Below, one piece after another: positions 21,740 to 30,030 of a stretch of DNA of 41,076 bases. Below the pieces are notes generated by a model, which saw nothing but the letters and a program-made list of their open reading frames with translations, did no database searches and was not told the origin of the DNA. The stretch comes from a virus: the IMG/VR virus record IMGVR_UViG_3300044619_001096, positions 1 through 41,076 of that record; one strand, given 5' to 3'. Position 1 is the first letter of the stretch; every line of letters begins with the position of its first letter. Both the position numbers and the translations under genes were made by a program.

Positions 21740-22354
21740 ATGGAAAACAAAAAATCTACACCAACTAATTCAGTTTTAGATAACTTTATTGGTGTTTGGG
21801 ATAATGTATTTGATCAAGAATTCTGTGATTTTATTATTAATTATATTGATAATACTTCATTCATTAATTCTAGAAATTATAGTTTTGTTACAGATAAGCA
21901 AGTATGCCTTAGTGCATTTTCTCCATCTGAGGCAAACTATTTGATGGGAGGAATTGACTTCTGTATGAATCAATATATTGATTCATACCCTTATTTAAAA
22001 CAATTTAGTTACCATAGTTGTACAGTTCTTCTTCAAAAAACGGAACCAAGGCGTGGTGGTTATCATTCTTTCCATGCAGAAAATACAACATGGATAACAA
22101 AAGAAAGAACTCTTGCTTGGACAGTGTACTTTAATGATATTGAAGATGGTGGAGAAACTGAATTTTTATATCAGGGGGTAAAAGTAAAGCCAAAATTAGG
22201 TAGAGTTGCAATTTGGCCTGGATCTTTTACTCATCTGCATAGGGGTAATCCCACACCAGTTAATAAGTATATTGCAACTGGGTGGTATGCTGGTAATATT
22301 GGAATGAGAACTTTCTCTCCTGAAAGAGATGTATCTAGTATTGATGCCCAATGA
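21740..22354 (+). CDS. PKHD/prolyl-4-hydroxylase-like 2OG/Fe(II) oxygenase, HxE variant
   Basis: 204 residues from the ATG at 21740. GGYHSFHAEN is where the HxD pair should be; it reads HxE (His about 112, Glu about 114). DGGETEF follows as usual, then FTHLHRGN with the distal His (about 165 or 167) and NKYIATGW with Lys about 176, the Lys that binds 2OG in prolyl 4-hydroxylases. The family is clear; the Glu ligand is unusual and may alter chemistry. It overlaps the radical SAM gene by ATGA, so the two are probably made and may act together. Confidence 0.8.
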   Translation: MENKKSTPTNSVLDNFIGVWDNVFDQEFCDFIINYIDNTSFINSRNYSFVTDKQVCLSAFSPSEANYLMGGIDFCMNQYIDSYPYLKQFSYHSCTVLLQKTEPRRGGYHSFHAENTTWITKERTLAWTVYFNDIEDGGETEFLYQGVKVKPKLGRVAIWPGSFTHLHRGNPTPVNKYIATGWYAGNIGMRTFSPERDVSSIDAQ

Positions 22355-23166
22355 TTAAAATCCCCCACTTAGAGTGGCATGTTACCCATTCTTGCAATTT
22401 TACTTGTGAGGGATGTGGTCATTATACTAATGATGGGTACAAAGAAAATATTTCACTTACCACTCTAAAAGAGTGGTATTTGTGTTGGAATAAAAAAATT
22501 TATCCAAAAGAATTGTCAATGTTAGGTGGAGAACCTCTTCTCAATAAGGAGATCGTTGATATTATTTACATGACAAAAGAGATTTGGAATATACAAGATG
22601 ACCAAGAATTTGAATTAGTATCGAATGGATTGCTATTTGATAGAATTGATGGACTATCAAAAGCACTGATTGATACAAATTGTATTTTGACTATAACTAA
22701 ACATTCGCAGGACCATAATTACATCAGATTATTTGATATTGCGATTCAAAAAATTAAGTCATCTGGAGTAAATTATAAAATACATGATGCATCTACTTAT
22801 TGGTTAAGAACATATACTGGATATGGGTGTTCTATTGAACCAATTTGCAGTGATGATTATATTGAGAGTTGGAATAATTGTCCAGGAGGACAAGAAAACT
22901 TTCAATTATTGGATGGTAAAATATATAAATGTGCGGCGCTTGCTTACTTACCACTACAAAAGAAAAAATTTGGGAATAATCTATCATCAAAATGGGATCC
23001 TTATTTAAAGTATAACCCATTGTTACCAACTAGTTCTGAGATAGATATTCTAGAATTTTTCACAAGAACTGCGGAACCAGTTTGTACAATGTGCCCTAAA
23101 AAGGCAAATAAATTTACGAAAAAGACACCATTACATTCTCCAAATTATGGAAAAAAATATTATTAA
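22351..23166 (+). CDS. Radical SAM enzyme with SPASM-like C-terminal cysteines
   Basis: 271 residues. CNFTCEGC at about 15-22 is the CxxxCxxC cluster that binds the 4Fe-4S used to cleave S-adenosylmethionine, and MLGGEPLL at about 57-64 is the GGEP SAM-binding motif. Further Cys at about 177, 194, 245 and 248 (NCPGG, KCAAL, CTMCPK) resemble the auxiliary cluster of SPASM-type enzymes, which often modify peptides or proteins. It overlaps the HxE oxygenase by ATGA and the next gene by 20 bases. Substrate unknown; peptide or protein modification is the first inference. Confidence 0.85.
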   Translation: MIKIPHLEWHVTHSCNFTCEGCGHYTNDGYKENISLTTLKEWYLCWNKKIYPKELSMLGGEPLLNKEIVDIIYMTKEIWNIQDDQEFELVSNGLLFDRIDGLSKALIDTNCILTITKHSQDHNYIRLFDIAIQKIKSSGVNYKIHDASTYWLRTYTGYGCSIEPICSDDYIESWNNCPGGQENFQLLDGKIYKCAALAYLPLQKKKFGNNLSSKWDPYLKYNPLLPTSSEIDILEFFTRTAEPVCTMCPKKANKFTKKTPLHSPNYGKKYY

Positions 23167-23800
23167 ATCTGATTATGTACATGTAGTTAAAAATGTTTTT
23201 TCTGATGATTTGCAGAATGAATTAAAAGTAAGTTCTGATAAACATTTTAAATATAATTTACTACATGCAGATGCAATAGAAGTAACAAAATGTATTATTG
23301 ACTGCCATGGATTGGCATTATCATCAAGTTCTTATTTTCCCTATGATGAGAGATGTTGGAATATATTTTGTCTTAGAGTAAAACATCATGTACTGGAATA
23401 TTTTAAAGTTGTTGGTGTTGATGAATCTTTAATTGTTCCCCATTCTTGTTGGGGAGAAAGATCAGCAACAAAACCAAATAGCATATTTAGTGTAATTAAT
23501 TTTGAATCTTCAATTTTTCAGGATGATTTTGGACTCGTTGATGACGACTGGCTTAAAAAACATATGATAAGAACTGTATATTATCTAAGAAATGATAATG
23601 TACATATGGGAACGGATATAAAAATAGGAAATAAAATTAAATCTATTCCTGGAGAACAGAATTCGTTGGTTATTTTTAATGGTGGTTCATATCCATGTTC
23701 AAATAAATTTTTAATTAATAGTGATTTTATAAAATATAATATTGTATTTGATTGGTATATTAATATTCCCTTTGGAGTTCCTGATTGGGTTTTACCTTAA
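23147..23800 (+). CDS. 2OG oxygenase-like protein lacking metal ligands (probable pseudoenzyme)
   Basis: 217 residues. It aligns with the convergent gene at 23797-24435: YFKVVGVDESLIVPHSCWGER with YCKVTGINIQNIRLHSSWITR, and VYYLRNDNVHMGTDIKIG with VYYLKNPDPKYGTIVKIT. Where the partner has HSH and a YHTAL His, this protein has SYPCS and no matching His, so iron binding is doubtful. It overlaps the radical SAM gene by 20 bases, suggesting joint expression; it may act as a scaffold or substrate-binding partner (inference). Confidence 0.6.
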   Translation: MEKNIIKSDYVHVVKNVFSDDLQNELKVSSDKHFKYNLLHADAIEVTKCIIDCHGLALSSSSYFPYDERCWNIFCLRVKHHVLEYFKVVGVDESLIVPHSCWGERSATKPNSIFSVINFESSIFQDDFGLVDDDWLKKHMIRTVYYLRNDNVHMGTDIKIGNKIKSIPGEQNSLVIFNGGSYPCSNKFLINSDFIKYNIVFDWYINIPFGVPDWVLP

Positions 23801-24435
23801 TCAATATACTCACAATCAACTACAATGGTAATTCTAGGATAAACTTCAGTTTCTTTAATTGGTGGATATAATGCTGTATGATATAGTCTAGGGTCAAAAA
23901 TCATAATAGTATTTTCTTCTCCGTTATTATTAAATATTTTTTTATTTGTTATTTTTACTATAGTTCCATATTTTGGGTCTGGGTTTTTTAAATAATAAAC
24001 CATTCCTATAGGATTGGTTTTATGGGAATGCATATTTCCAAATGTATTATGCAACCCTAATCTTTTTTCCAACTCATTTTTTGAGTGTACACTTGGAAAA
24101 TCTAAATTGTGCAGTCTAGTAATCCAAGAAGAATGTAAACGAATATTTTGTATATTGATTCCTGTTACTTTGCAATATTGTGCAATATGTTTTTTTGCTT
24201 CCGAATAAAAATTTACCCAAACTTGCTCAGATAGGAAAGATTCTTGTATCGCGTTACCCAATAAATTCTGAGATGCTTCTGGGGGAAATACTTCTTCAAG
24301 TGTACTCTTTCGAGTATTCTCTAACCATTTTACCGCAGAGGAATATAGTTCTGGAAGAGATTCTTCTGGCATAAAATTATATGCTTTGTAGAAATAATTC
24401 CCTTCGTGCTTTTTTATTTGAGCGGTTTTTTCCAT
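23797..24435 (-). CDS. 2OG oxygenase-like protein, HxH variant, paralogue of its convergent neighbour
   Basis: 212 residues on the minus strand. GNMHSHKTNPIGMVYYLKNP has HxH where HxD is normal; FDPRLYHTALYP supplies a distal His and YPRITIVVDC an Arg in the 2OG-binding position. The overall strand order matches 2OG oxygenases, with paralogy to the gene at 23147. It converges on that gene, sharing a palindromic TTAA for both stops. A TATTTATT on the plus strand (24459-24466) reads AATAAATA on its own strand, one base off the late consensus. Activity is uncertain. Confidence 0.6.
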   Translation of the reverse strand: MEKTAQIKKHEGNYFYKAYNFMPEESLPELYSSAVKWLENTRKSTLEEVFPPEASQNLLGNAIQESFLSEQVWVNFYSEAKKHIAQYCKVTGINIQNIRLHSSWITRLHNLDFPSVHSKNELEKRLGLHNTFGNMHSHKTNPIGMVYYLKNPDPKYGTIVKITNKKIFNNNGEENTIMIFDPRLYHTALYPPIKETEVYPRITIVVDCEYID

Positions 24436-24467
24436 TAAGATAATGAGTCCAGTAAGAGTATTTATTA

Positions 24468-24496
24468 TTGATGTTTTTGTTTGGAGGTGCTATAAT
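24468..24496 (+). promoter_or_regulatory. Promoter of the glycan operon (TTGATG-17-TATAAT)
   Basis: TTGATG, a 17-base spacer and a perfect TATAAT, with the gmd ATG 22 bases after the -10. No other convincing promoter is seen before 32985, so one transcript may cover all ten genes. Confidence 0.65.
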
Positions 24497-24518
24497 TTTT
24501 GGTGAATATACACTTACT

Positions 24519-25526
24519 ATGAAGACTGCTTTAATTACAGGAATCACGGGGCAAGATGGTTCTTATCTTGCTGAATTATTGATTGAAAAGGGATACATGG
24601 TTCATGGAATAATTCGTAGAGCATCCCTTATTAATACACATAGGATTGATCATATTTTTAATCACCCACATCTCAAGTTACATTATGGGGATTTGACCGA
24701 TTCTGCAAATATTATTCACATTCTCCAACAAACTAAACCTGATGAGATTTATAATCTCGCGGCACAAAGTCATGTAAAAGTATCGTTTGAGATGCCTGAG
24801 TATACTGGTAATGTTGATGGATTGGGAACTCTTAGAATTCTTGAAGCGGTAAGAATTTTGGGAATGGAAAAAACTTGTAGAGTTTATCAAGCATCTACAA
24901 GTGAACTTTATGGATTAGTGCAAGAGGTTCCTCAAAAAGAAACTACTCCCTTTTATCCACGTTCTCCTTATGGGGTAGCAAAATTATATGGATATTGGAT
25001 TACAAAGAATTATCGAGAATCCTATGGAATGTATGCTTGCACAGGAATACTTTTTAACCATGAATCTCCTCGTCGTGGTGAGACATTTGTTACCCGTAAA
25101 ATAACAAGAGGTCTTTCTAAAATTAGTGCTGGATTGCAGGATGTTTTATATCTTGGCAATTTAAATGCTAAAAGAGATTGGGGACATGCCAAAGATTTTG
25201 TCGAAGCAATGTGGATGATGCTTCAACAAGATGAACCCGATGATTATGTGATTGCTACTGGTGAACAATATTCAGTTAGGGCATTTGTTGAGACTGCAGC
25301 ACCTTACTTTGGAATGAAGATTAAATGGGAAGGTAGTGGTCTAGATGAAGTTGGTATTGATAAGAATACTAATAGAGTAGTTGTTAAAGTTGACCCTAAA
25401 TATTTTAGACCTGCTGAAGTTGAATCTTTGTTGGGAGATCCCACAAAAGCAAAGGAAAATCTTGGGTGGGAACCAAAAATTACTTTTAATGAATTAGTTG
25501 AGGATATGTGCATTTATGGACAGTGA
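24519..25526 (+). CDS. gmd: GDP-mannose 4,6-dehydratase
   Basis: Converts GDP-D-mannose to GDP-4-keto-6-deoxy-D-mannose, the first step to GDP-L-fucose. 335 residues from the ATG at 24519; the family opening [21 protein letters not shown] fixes the start. GITGQDG is the NADP-binding Gly motif, [10 protein letters not shown] contains the catalytic Tyr-x-x-x-Lys, and [17 protein letters not shown] is the typical substrate loop. Slightly shorter than the E. coli enzyme (373). It overlaps fcl by 11 bases. Confidence 0.96.
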   Translation: MKTALITGITGQDGSYLAELLIEKGYMVHGIIRRASLINTHRIDHIFNHPHLKLHYGDLTDSANIIHILQQTKPDEIYNLAAQSHVKVSFEMPEYTGNVDGLGTLRILEAVRILGMEKTCRVYQASTSELYGLVQEVPQKETTPFYPRSPYGVAKLYGYWITKNYRESYGMYACTGILFNHESPRRGETFVTRKITRGLSKISAGLQDVLYLGNLNAKRDWGHAKDFVEAMWMMLQQDEPDDYVIATGEQYSVRAFVETAAPYFGMKIKWEGSGLDEVGIDKNTNRVVVKVDPKYFRPAEVESLLGDPTKAKENLGWEPKITFNELVEDMCIYGQ

Positions 25527-26451
25527 TTCTAAAATTTTAGTTGCTGGTGCTCGTGGTCTAGTGGGGTCAGCAATTGTTAGAAATCTAAGAAGCAAAGGAT
25601 ATACTAACATTATTGAAGGGACTCGTGATGATATAGATTTTACTAATCAGGATGATACTGAAAGGTATTTTTGTTCAGAAGAACCAGAATATGTATTCCT
25701 TGCTGCTGCTAAAGTTGGTGGCATTATGGCAAACAAAACTCGCCCAGCAGAATTCATCTATGATAATTTGATGATCCAATCAAATATCATAAATGCGGCG
25801 TATAATTATGGTATTAAAAAGTTGGTATTTCTTGGGTCCTCTTGCATTTATCCAAAGCACCCAAACATTCCAATTACTGAAGACCAGTTGATGACTGGTC
25901 CTTTAGAACCAACTAATGATGCATATGCAATTGCTAAGATTGCTGGAATTAAAATGTGTCAATCATATCGTCAACAATATGGATTTGATGCAATTTCTTT
26001 ACAACCAACTAATCTATATGGAGTAAATGATAATTTTAATCCAGAATCTAGTCATGTAATTCCTGGTATCATGCGTAGAATGCATGAGGCAAAGTTAAAT
26101 GGAGATTCTCAATTTGTTTGTTGGGGAGATGGTTCTCCTCTTCGTGAATTTCTTTATATTGATGATATGGCAGAAGCATGTTATATTTGTATGAATGAAT
26201 ATGATGATTCAGAAATTATCAATATTGGTACTGGATCTGATATTACAATTAAAGAATTAACAGAAATTATTGCTAAAGTAATTGATTATCGTGGAGAAAT
26301 TGTTTGGGATATTAGTAAACCAAATGGTACTCCAAGAAAGGTAATGAATGTTGACAAACTTAAGTCTCTTGGTTGGAGTCCTAAAGTTGGAATCCGTCAG
26401 GGAATTTATCAAACGTATGAATGGTTTAAAGAGAACTATGATCGGATTTAA
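25516..26451 (+). CDS. fcl: GDP-L-fucose synthase
   Basis: Epimerises and reduces the Gmd product to GDP-L-fucose. 311 residues from the ATG at 25516. [11 protein letters not shown] is the NADP-binding loop, GSSCIYPK the Ser/Cys active-site segment and [11 protein letters not shown] the catalytic Tyr-x-x-x-Lys; a substrate loop [15 protein letters not shown] follows. Length is normal. Its end overlaps the fucosyltransferase gene by 14 bases, so the donor sugar and its transferase are made together. Confidence 0.96.
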   Translation: MDSDSKILVAGARGLVGSAIVRNLRSKGYTNIIEGTRDDIDFTNQDDTERYFCSEEPEYVFLAAAKVGGIMANKTRPAEFIYDNLMIQSNIINAAYNYGIKKLVFLGSSCIYPKHPNIPITEDQLMTGPLEPTNDAYAIAKIAGIKMCQSYRQQYGFDAISLQPTNLYGVNDNFNPESSHVIPGIMRRMHEAKLNGDSQFVCWGDGSPLREFLYIDDMAEACYICMNEYDDSEIINIGTGSDITIKELTEIIAKVIDYRGEIVWDISKPNGTPRKVMNVDKLKSLGWSPKVGIRQGIYQTYEWFKENYDRI

Positions 26452-27241
26452 TAATCTAGGAAAACTAGGAAGACTTGGAAATCAAATGTTTCAGTATGCC
26501 TCTTTGAGAGGAATTGCTGCAAACAATGGATATAACTGGATGATTCCACCACCATCTGATGACCCATCTGGATATGATGAGTGGAGTGACCATCAATTAC
26601 TTTATCCATTTGTGCTTGAAAATTTGCAAAATTTAAATGTTCAGCATATTTGTGGAGCAAGACCTACATTAAAAGAAAGCACCTTTGCTTTTGATGAAGA
26701 ACTTTTTAATAACTGTCCCAAATGGGTTAATTTGGAAGGATACTTTCAAAGCGAAAAATACTTTAAAAATATTGAAGATCAGATCAGAGAAGATTTTACA
26801 TTCAACCCCCAGTATCTTCGACCTTCAAGATCTATGATGAATAGTGTTGAAGAACCAGTATCTTTGCATATACGCAGAACAGATTATTTGCAACTTGCAC
26901 ATAACCATAATAATCTTGGTTTGGATTATTATGAAGAGGCACTAAGTCATTTTGATAATGATCGAACTGTAATTATATTCTCTGATGATCCTAAATGGTG
27001 TAAGGAACAAAAATTGTTTGAGGACGATAGATTTTTAGTTGCAGAAGGAAATATTAGTTACATCGATTTGTGTCTTATGACTATGTGTAAGTCACACATC
27101 ATTGCCAATTCCTCATTCTCTTGGTGGGGTGCTTGGTTGGCAAAAAGTCAAAAAGTTATTGCACCTAAAAACTGGTTTGGTCCAGATAATCAACACCTAG
27201 ATACAAAAGATCTTTATTGCCCTGATTGGATTGTAATTTAA
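26438..27241 (+). CDS. GT11 alpha-1,2-fucosyltransferase-like protein
   Basis: Probably transfers L-fucose from GDP-fucose to a galactose in alpha-1,2 linkage. 267 residues from the ATG at 26438. GRLGNQMFQYAS near residue 11 is the family's opening, HIRRTDY at about 144-150 the HxRRxD donor-binding motif, and SSFSWWGAWL near the end the third conserved block. It sits between fcl and the GT6 gene with overlapping stop/start on both sides. Acceptor is inferred from family knowledge only. Confidence 0.92.
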   Translation: MIGFNNLGKLGRLGNQMFQYASLRGIAANNGYNWMIPPPSDDPSGYDEWSDHQLLYPFVLENLQNLNVQHICGARPTLKESTFAFDEELFNNCPKWVNLEGYFQSEKYFKNIEDQIREDFTFNPQYLRPSRSMMNSVEEPVSLHIRRTDYLQLAHNHNNLGLDYYEEALSHFDNDRTVIIFSDDPKWCKEQKLFEDDRFLVAEGNISYIDLCLMTMCKSHIIANSSFSWWGAWLAKSQKVIAPKNWFGPDNQHLDTKDLYCPDWIVI

Positions 27242-27960
27242 TGAAAGTCGCTGTTATTTTTATTGGAACAGAAAAATATTTAAACTTTTTGCCTGCGTGG
27301 TATGAAGGATGTGAAAAGTTTTTGTTGCCAAATGTAGACAAAAAGTATATAATTTTTACGGATGGAGAGATTCCAGAATCTCCAGATAATGCCATTGTAT
27401 ATCATCAAGAACATCTAGAATGGCCATTTATTACTTTGTATAGATTCAAAATGATTCAAAAATGTTTTGATGATATTCAAGATTGTGATTGGTTAATTTT
27501 CTTGGATGCAGATATGAGAGTTGTTGATACTGTCAACATTGAGGATTTACTTGATGATACCAAGAAATACATTGGTGTTCATCATCCATGTCATTATTTA
27601 AAAATGCAACCTCATGATGAACTTCCTGGTGCATTTGACGTAACGCCTTTATCCAAAGCTTGTGTTACAGAATCTGATGACTTGTCTGTTTATGTTCAGG
27701 GATGTCTTTGGGGAGGTAAATTGCCATATGTTATGGATATGATCAAAGAACTTGACCAGAGAATTGATGATGATTATAAAAATAATATTATTGCAACTTG
27801 GCATGATGAGAGTCATCTAAACAAATTTTATATTCAAAATCGTGAAGACGTATTTGTAGCATCTCCAAGTCTTGCTTATCCAGAGGTATTTGCCAAAGCA
27901 TGTACCTTTGAACCAAAAATTGTACACCTAGCAAAAGATAATAGTAAATATCATGTCTAA
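27241..27960 (+). CDS. GT6-family glycosyltransferase (ABO blood-group transferase-like)
   Basis: Likely adds galactose or N-acetylgalactosamine in alpha-1,3 linkage with retention. 239 residues from the ATG at 27241 (TAATG overlap). LDADM at about 88-92 is a DxD metal motif; YVQGCLWGG at about 151-159 and ATWHDESHLNK at about 185-195 are the two blocks shared with animal ABO/alpha-1,3-GalT and bacterial GT6. Known bacterial GT6 mostly have NxN instead of DxD; this one keeps DxD. Placement after a GT11 gene suggests a blood-group-like trisaccharide. Confidence 0.88.
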   Translation: MKVAVIFIGTEKYLNFLPAWYEGCEKFLLPNVDKKYIIFTDGEIPESPDNAIVYHQEHLEWPFITLYRFKMIQKCFDDIQDCDWLIFLDADMRVVDTVNIEDLLDDTKKYIGVHHPCHYLKMQPHDELPGAFDVTPLSKACVTESDDLSVYVQGCLWGGKLPYVMDMIKELDQRIDDDYKNNIIATWHDESHLNKFYIQNREDVFVASPSLAYPEVFAKACTFEPKIVHLAKDNSKYHV

Positions 27961-28657
27961 AATTGCTATGATTTACTCGGGTCAACCGAGGCATTTGAAG
28001 GAGTGTTATGAAAATCATCGTCAAACTTTTTGGGAAGCAAACCCAGATTGTGAGATTGATGTATTTGCTCATATTTGGTATGATGAGGCATGGGTTGGAA
28101 CTTATTTTTGGGATCAATACAAGGACCGTGGTCGTTGGGAATCAGACCTAAAAGACTTTATGGTTGATAAATGGCAACCTAAAGGTCTTGTCTTTGAAGA
28201 ACCAAAGGAATTTGAAGCAGAAGATATTCATCCAGACCCTAGATTTCCTCACCCAGTCAATAATATTATCTCAATGTTTTATAGTCTGAGTGAAGCAAAT
28301 AATCTTAAGAAAAAATATGAGGAAGAAAATGATTTCAAGTATGATTGTGTTGTCCGTTTGAGAACTGACGAATACTTCTATACTCCTATTGGTCCCATTT
28401 CAAACTATGATTTGAATACTGTGAATGTTCTTAACGAATGGGCACATGTGGAACATGGTATTAACGACCATTTTGCGTTTGGGTCTTCCGAGTTAATGGA
28501 TAAATATTTTGACGTATATGACAACTTTGTTGAAATATGTGAGATGGGTGCAGAAATCAACCCTGAATGTTTGATTGGATTTAATGCACAAAAGAGGCAT
28601 AATCTTCCCATCACTAAAAACCCCTGGCACTATGTACTTTGGAGAGATAAAAAATAA
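27953..28657 (+). CDS. Putative glycosyltransferase (paralogue of the gene at 30030)
   Basis: 234 residues. It starts SKIAMIYSGQPRHL and has CEIDVFAHIWYDE, then an NNIISMFYSLSEAN helix and YDCVVRLRTDEYF with a possible D/E donor site. The same four blocks occur in the gene at 30030 (FGQPRF, DVFGHMWWEE, MSQMYSIKSVAN, YDFIVLARYDT). The fold could be a nucleotide-sugar transferase of GT-A type, but no characterised family is certain. It overlaps both neighbours (8 bases, then 1 base), so it is part of the operon. Confidence 0.65.
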   Translation: MSKIAMIYSGQPRHLKECYENHRQTFWEANPDCEIDVFAHIWYDEAWVGTYFWDQYKDRGRWESDLKDFMVDKWQPKGLVFEEPKEFEAEDIHPDPRFPHPVNNIISMFYSLSEANNLKKKYEEENDFKYDCVVRLRTDEYFYTPIGPISNYDLNTVNVLNEWAHVEHGINDHFAFGSSELMDKYFDVYDNFVEICEMGAEINPECLIGFNAQKRHNLPITKNPWHYVLWRDKK

Positions 28658-30030
28658 TGACCAAACTTGTTATCTTTGATTTGGATGGAGTCTTAATCGA
28701 CAGTAAAGATTATCATTATGAAGCATTAAACCAAGCACTTGGAGATGAGTATGCTATCAGCAGAGAAGAGCATGTTAGCATTTATGATGGTCTTCCTACC
28801 AAAGCAAAACTAGAACTTTTAACCAAGAATAAAGGTCTTCCTGTAGATCTTTATGATACAATTTGGAGAGATAAGCAAGAAGCAACACTTAAGATTTTTA
28901 ACGACTGCGTTGCAAAGGATTATGAGTTGATGGGGTACTTCCAACAACTTGTAGATGCAGGATATAAGATTGCTGTTGCATCTAATAGTATTAGGAATAC
29001 TGTGAAGATTATTCTATTGCGTCTTGGACTTCTGGAATTTGTGGATATGTACGTCTCTAATGAAGACGTTGTTCGCAACAAACCATTCCCAGCAATGTAT
29101 TGGAAGTGTATGACTGCTCTTGGAGCACTTCCTGCAGATACCGTGATTGTCGAAGATAGTCATATTGGTCGTCAAGGTGCTCTTGACAGTAAGGCACATT
29201 TAGTTCCTGTAGAAGATCGTAAAGATCTCAATCAGGTAAAGATTGATAGAATTAAAAAAATTCTGAATGGTACAAAACAAAAAGTTGCATGGGAGAGTAA
29301 AACAATGAATGTTCTTATTCCTATGGCAGGTGCTGGTAGCAGGTTTGCTAGTCAGGGTTACACCTTCCCTAAACCTTTGATTGAAGTTAAAGGTAAACCA
29401 ATGATCCAAGTGGTTGTTGAGAACCTGAACATCAAAGCAAATTATACTTTTATTGTTCAAAAGGAACATTATGAAAAGTATAATCTGAACTATCTACTTC
29501 CTTTGATTGCTCCTGGATGCAATATTGTTCAAGTTGATGGTCTAACTGAAGGTGCTTGCTGCACCACTCTTCTTGCAAAGGAGTTTATCAATAATGATGA
29601 ACCTCTTGTAATGGCAAATTCGGACCAGTTTGTGGAATGGGATAGCAACGAAACCCTTTATGCATTCCAGAACGGTGAAGTTGATGGTGGAATTGTTACA
29701 TTCCCAGCGACTCATCCTAAGTGGTCTTATGCTAAACTTGGTGAAGAGGGTTATGTTGAGGAGGTTGCTGAGAAGAAACCAATTTCTGAACATGCCACTG
29801 TTGGTATCTACTATTGGAAGAAAGGTTCTGACTATGTGAAGTATGCAGAACAAATGATTGCCAAAGATATTCGTGTTAATAATGAATATTATGTTTGTCC
29901 AGTATTTAATGAAGCGATTGGTGATGGTAAAAAAATCCGCATCAAAGAAATCGATAAGTCTGGTATGTGGGGTATTGGTACTCCAGAAGACCTGAACTAC
30001 TTCCTTGAACATTATAAAGGAGAAGTCTGA
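28657..30030 (+). CDS. HAD phosphatase-sugar nucleotidyltransferase fusion
   Basis: 457 residues in two domains. Residues 1-205 form a HAD-superfamily phosphatase: FDLDGVLIDS with the nucleophile Asp at about 8, IAVASNS as motif II, VRNKPFPAMYWK with motif III Lys and VIVEDSHIGRQGA with motif IV. From about 217, MNVLIPMAGAGSRF and FPKPLIEVKGKPMI show a nucleotidyltransferase. It could clear a sugar phosphate and activate a sugar 1-phosphate in one chain. A GGGAGAG lies 8 bases before an internal ATG at 29305, so a separate nucleotidyltransferase could also be made. Confidence 0.85.
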   Translation: MTKLVIFDLDGVLIDSKDYHYEALNQALGDEYAISREEHVSIYDGLPTKAKLELLTKNKGLPVDLYDTIWRDKQEATLKIFNDCVAKDYELMGYFQQLVDAGYKIAVASNSIRNTVKIILLRLGLLEFVDMYVSNEDVVRNKPFPAMYWKCMTALGALPADTVIVEDSHIGRQGALDSKAHLVPVEDRKDLNQVKIDRIKKILNGTKQKVAWESKTMNVLIPMAGAGSRFASQGYTFPKPLIEVKGKPMIQVVVENLNIKANYTFIVQKEHYEKYNLNYLLPLIAPGCNIVQVDGLTEGACCTTLLAKEFINNDEPLVMANSDQFVEWDSNETLYAFQNGEVDGGIVTFPATHPKWSYAKLGEEGYVEEVAEKKPISEHATVGIYYWKKGSDYVKYAEQMIAKDIRVNNEYYVCPVFNEAIGDGKKIRIKEIDKSGMWGIGTPEDLNYFLEHYKGEV

